A stretch of 42,313 nucleotides of DNA from Prochlorococcus sp. AG-347-M15 (lineage in GTDB: Bacteria > Cyanobacteriota > Cyanobacteriia > PCC-6307 > Cyanobiaceae), in assembly GCA_003281185.1 (NCBI GenBank), contig QCCS01000012.1, forward strand, positions 1 through 42,313. Reading direction: 5' to 3'. Numbering within the stretch: the first letter of the stretch is position 1; every line of letters begins with the position of its first letter. Position numbers and translations under genes: made by a program. Below are positions 38,670 through 42,313 of this stretch, piece after piece. Below the pieces are notes generated by a model. That model had not been told where the DNA came from. It worked only from the letters and a program-made list of their open reading frames with translations, and searched no databases.

Positions 38670-38685
38670 TATTGATATGTCAATA
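38670..38685. promoter_or_regulatory. second dyad upstream of csoS1
   Basis: TATTGA-TATG-TCAATA is a perfect 6-bp inverted repeat with a 4-bp spacer, 12 bp from the LysR-like dyad. It could be a further regulator site for csoS1 or rdgB. Confidence 0.4.
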
Positions 38686-38758
38686 CTTATGCAAATTAGT
38701 TAGTGCATCAAAACATACTGTTGTGTTAAGAAAAAATTTACATTATGTTATTTCCGTA

Positions 38759-38807
38759 CGAGACAGGCCCTGTCTACACAGGTGTGGAATGTTCAACCTT
38801 TCCTGTC
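38759..38807. other. nested stem-loop with duplicate csoS1 leader element
   Basis: GAGACAGG near 38760-38767 pairs with CCTGTCTC about 35 nt further on (about 38802-38809). Inside, CCTGT-CTAC-ACAGG makes a second hairpin, and the loop contains the 14-bp leader repeat (38783-38796). The fold works on either strand. It could be a small RNA, a structured leader of a longer csoS1 transcript, or a remnant of a duplicated csoS1 leader. Confidence 0.5.
38783..38796 (-). repeat. distal copy of the 14-bp leader repeat
   Basis: Exact TGTGGAATGTTCAA, 231 bp from the proximal copy. TAGACA also follows here on the csoS1 strand, but six bases closer and followed by GGG instead of ATG. Confidence 0.8.
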
Positions 38808-38860
38808 TCCGTATCAAGCTTTGAAGTAAGATAATATTCACAATAAATTTATTTGTTATT

Positions 38861-39445
38861 TTGAACCTTCCAGTTCTAACTATTGCTAGTGGCAATCAAA
38901 GAAAAGTATCTGAAATTTCAGAGATGCTGGATGTTTTATCTTTAAAGGTTCAAAAGCAACCAGAATATTTAAATGTCGAAGAGACTGGAAACACATATTT
39001 TGAGAATGCACTTCTAAAAGCAAAAGCAGCTGCTTTAGAGACTAAAACCTGGGCATTAGCTGATGACTCAGGTCTTGAAGTAGATGTTTTAGATGGTCGG
39101 CCAGGAATTTATTCTGCTCGATATGCCAAAACTAATAATGAGAAAATTAAAAAATTAATTAATGAACTTTCTGATAGTCCTTACAGGAGTGCAAGATTTA
39201 TAAGTTGCATGGTTTTGTGCGATCCCTCAGGAAACTTAGTAAAAGATACAACAGGAATATGCTGGGGAGAAATTCTTAAGAACCCCAAATATCCAAATGG
39301 TGAATTCGAATCTATTTTTTGGGTAAAAGAGGCTAACTGTGTTTACGGTGAGCTATCACAATCACAACTAAATAAATTAGGTAGTAGAGGTAAAGCCGCC
39401 AAAATTATGTCACCTTTTTTAAAAAAAGAGATCGGTTTAAGTTAA
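38861..39445 (+). CDS. rdgB: XTP/dITP diphosphatase (RdgB/HAM1)
   Basis: This 194-residue house-cleaning enzyme hydrolyses non-canonical purine triphosphates such as dITP and XTP. It has the N-terminal SGNQRK (10-15), the central ALADDSGLEVDVLDGRPG (catalytic Asp68/Asp69 region) with IYSARYA, and RGKAAKIMSPF at the C-terminus, close to the usual SHR.KA pattern. The translation start is TTG 38861; no in-frame ATG is near. It is convergent with csoS1D and divergent from the carboxysome operon. Confidence 0.93.
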   Translation: MNLPVLTIASGNQRKVSEISEMLDVLSLKVQKQPEYLNVEETGNTYFENALLKAKAAALETKTWALADDSGLEVDVLDGRPGIYSARYAKTNNEKIKKLINELSDSPYRSARFISCMVLCDPSGNLVKDTTGICWGEILKNPKYPNGEFESIFWVKEANCVYGELSQSQLNKLGSRGKAAKIMSPFLKKEIGLS

Positions 39446-39465
39446 AAAAGGTTTAAAAAAAATTC

Positions 39466-40236
39466 TCAATAATTTGAAATTTCTTCAATTGCTCTTATAG
39501 CAGCAGCTGCAGCCTCTTCTACATCCCCTTCTTTCCCTGCGAGAGTTAATCTACCAAAAGCTCCAACTGCCTTAACATCAACAACAGTTATATTAGATGC
39601 CTTTTCAGCTTCATTAGCTGCTTTTAAAACATAACCAGCTGGTTCAGTTTCTAAAATAAACATGCTCATTCCAGATTGAATCATTGATCCACTTCTGTTT
39701 TGTCTATTTATTAAAACTGCATGATCTGGAGTAATTGCTCGAATAACTTCAGTCCAACTCGTTGCAGGTTTTGTTCTTTTTCTAACTTCACTCCCAATAG
39801 CATCTAGAACAACATCTCCAGAATGTAAAACCGTGCTTTGATCTTTATGGTAAAGGGCAAGAGATCCAAATGCCCTTTCAACAATCATCTGACCAAGTCT
39901 CACATTACTTGCTTTTAGCGCAATATCAGTAACTCTATGAACAGCCATCCCGGGTGAAACTTCCATCCAAAGACATGAATCACCGGGAATAGGTAAAAAA
40001 CCTCTACTAACAGTTCCCATATATGCGGCTAATTGAGGTTGCAGAGAATCTAAAAAAACATAAGTTCTTAACTCAATTTGCTCAACTTGACTTGCTTGTC
40101 TGGATACCAAAGACTTTTCTGAATCAGTAGTAATAAAACAGCTAGCACCACTGGCCTGAGATTGCACCTCAGATCCTGTGACTAGAGAACTACCCTTTTT
40201 TCGTTCCCCTCTGTTTAAGCTAGAAGTTGGTTCCAT
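39466..40236 (-). CDS. csoS1D: carboxysome shell pseudohexamer CsoS1D
   Basis: CsoS1D has two fused BMC domains (about 52-150 and 155-256); trimers stack to form gated pores thought to pass large metabolites such as RuBP. Marks include [56 protein letters not shown] and [20 protein letters not shown]. From ATG 40236 it is 256 residues; the frame extends 31 codons upstream but those lack family character. The N-terminal 50 residues look disordered and contain a VTGSE motif like those of CsoS2. The gene lies apart from the main operon, as in other Prochlorococcus. Confidence 0.96.
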   Translation of the reverse strand: MEPTSSLNRGERKKGSSLVTGSEVQSQASGASCFITTDSEKSLVSRQASQVEQIELRTYVFLDSLQPQLAAYMGTVSRGFLPIPGDSCLWMEVSPGMAVHRVTDIALKASNVRLGQMIVERAFGSLALYHKDQSTVLHSGDVVLDAIGSEVRKRTKPATSWTEVIRAITPDHAVLINRQNRSGSMIQSGMSMFILETEPAGYVLKAANEAEKASNITVVDVKAVGAFGRLTLAGKEGDVEEAAAAAIRAIEEISNY

Positions 40237-40333
40237 TGAGGCGACTATAACGGATAATGGTTCATTTTTTCTATTAAATTTACTTGCATGCTTACCACAA
40301 AACGATAACTTCAAGTAAAAGATATACATTTTT

Positions 40334-40702
40334 ATGGGAACTTCTCAAAAAAAAGAACCAACTGTTTCTGGTACTGAAAAAGAATTAACTCCTGATCAAA
40401 CTCTTGGATTAGTTAGCCTAAGCTTGATGCAAAAACTATCTCAGAAAGACCCATCTTTTAGCTGGTTAGAAGAAGATAAAATTGAGAAAGTAAATCTCAA
40501 GAACCTTAGAGATAGATTGGAGTTAACCCAATTAGCTATAAATACTGGAGCACCTTTGACAACTTCAGAAGTGACAGCTCTAATTGGAGCTAAGCCAGGA
40601 AAATCTAAGTTAGAAAGAGCAGGATTATTAGCTACAAAAATAGCTAGAAATGTATGGAAGCTTTCAAAAACAAGTCAAGGAAATTCCTTCTATAGAAATT
40701 AG
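40334..40702 (+). CDS. unrecognised 122-residue protein next to csoS1D
   Basis: I do not recognise the family. The first 20 residues are polar ([19 protein letters not shown]); residues 20-105 are helical, with [61 protein letters not shown] and a basic end. The part from [14 protein letters not shown] has a helix-turn-helix look. It is divergent from csoS1D (97 bp between starts) and 157 bp before chlN, so it may share control with either carbon fixation or chlorophyll genes. Confidence 0.7.
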   Translation: MGTSQKKEPTVSGTEKELTPDQTLGLVSLSLMQKLSQKDPSFSWLEEDKIEKVNLKNLRDRLELTQLAINTGAPLTTSEVTALIGAKPGKSKLERAGLLATKIARNVWKLSKTSQGNSFYRN

Positions 40703-40850
40703 AAAATACCCTAAAAATATTTTTCATAATTCTCATTTAAGTATTTAAACATTCATATAAGTTTTTTAAATGTGTTCATTTTGTAAGAGAACTTATTAAT
40801 TACTTTCTAAAATTAAAAAGTTTATGCAAGCTTGAAATATAAGCTCTTGA

Positions 40851-42116
<1,266 letters not shown>

Positions 42117-42121
42117 AAACT

Positions 42122-42313
42122 ATGGAATTAACTCTTTGGACGTATGAAGGACCACCACATGTTGGTGCAATGAGAATTGCCTCGTCAATGAAAGACATTC
42201 ATTATGTGCTTCACGCCCCCCAAGGAGATACATATGCAGATCTTCTCTTTACAATGATCGAAAGGAGGGGGCAAAGACCTCCAGTAACTTATACAACTTT
42301 TCAAGCTAGAGAC
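42122..42313 (+). CDS. chlB: light-independent protochlorophyllide reductase subunit B, start only
   Basis: The first 64 codons are seen, from ATG 42122 to the window edge: [37 protein letters not shown] and [18 protein letters not shown]. This is the conserved N-terminus of ChlB. It follows chlN by 5 bp; the gene runs off the window. Confidence 0.96.

Larger units (their letters stand above)
38534..38860. other. 326-bp divergent regulatory region of csoS1 and rdgB
   Basis: This is the only gap over 300 bp. It holds, from csoS1 outward: a 5' leader with a TTGAACATTCCACA element (minus strand, 38552-38565); a palindrome ACTTATAAGT (38588-38597) overlapping a possible -35 TTGACT (minus, 38595-38600); two dyads (38643-38657 and 38670-38685); and a strong nested stem-loop containing a second copy of the leader element (38759-38807). 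An 88-codon frame across it is rejected as coding. Confidence 0.7.

Noticed and set aside
38558..38824. 88-codon plus-strand open frame in the csoS1-rdgB gap
   Set aside because: Its start lies within the leader repeat, it runs through the stem-loop and dyads, has no ribosome site, and its residues resemble no family.
40237..40329. 31-codon upstream extension of csoS1D
   Set aside because: Its residues lack CsoS1D character, and ATG 40236 gives the expected 256-residue protein.

Overview
The window looks like a chromosomal segment from a high-light-adapted Prochlorococcus. The base composition is very AT-rich and genes are tightly packed, with only one gap over 300 bp. There is a form IA Rubisco/alpha-carboxysome operon, a small plastocyanin, cyanobacterial Ycf/DUF families (Ycf51-like, DUF3007, NdhL, cyAbrB, Ycf52-like) and dark-operative protochlorophyllide reductase genes. 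No insertion sequence, prophage, CRISPR array or rRNA was seen. The strain cannot be fixed from the sequence alone.

Layout, left to right. 1-3.2 kb: a large TamB/DUF490-type envelope gene on the minus strand, cut by the window edge. 3.3-10.9 kb, plus strand: Ycf51-like and DUF4332-like proteins, a small secreted protein, a CocE/NonD hydrolase, glgB, hemE, an extended SDR and petE. 11-17.5 kb: clpB, a QueD-like protein (minus), hisIE, a group 2 sigma factor followed by a DUF1232/HTH pair, a YciI protein (minus) and cyAbrB. 17.6-24.2 kb: an ndhL-DUF3007-trpA operon (minus), an intronless tRNA-Leu(UAA), pyrC, a Ca2+/Na+ antiporter, glutathione reductase and an atypical GST. 24.2-31.6 kb: dnaA (minus), two paired glycosyltransferases, a Ycf52-like GNAT, a frameshifted ABC exporter and hisG on one minus-strand run, then gloB, ridA and a DUF3136-like gene.

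31.6-38.5 kb: the alpha-carboxysome operon, read right to left as csoS1, rbcL, rbcS, csoS2, csoSCA, csoS4A, csoS4B and an acRAF-like gene. Together these encode the shell hexamer, Rubisco, the scaffold, carbonic anhydrase, the two vertex pentamers and a Rubisco assembly factor. A rdgB/HAM1 gene and csoS1D (pseudohexameric shell protein) follow, then an unrecognised 122-aa protein, chlN and the start of chlB.

Best leads: (1) a one-base expansion of an A7 run splits an otherwise intact ABC exporter gene; (2) the 326-bp gap upstream of csoS1 holds an imperfect duplicate of the csoS1 leader inside a strong nested stem-loop, plus two dyads, one of them LysR-like; (3) perfect hairpins sit at the rbcL/rbcS and rbcS/csoS2 junctions; (4) CsoS2-like [VI][TS]G motifs occur in the N-terminal tails of CsoS1D and of the unknown protein encoded head-to-head with it.
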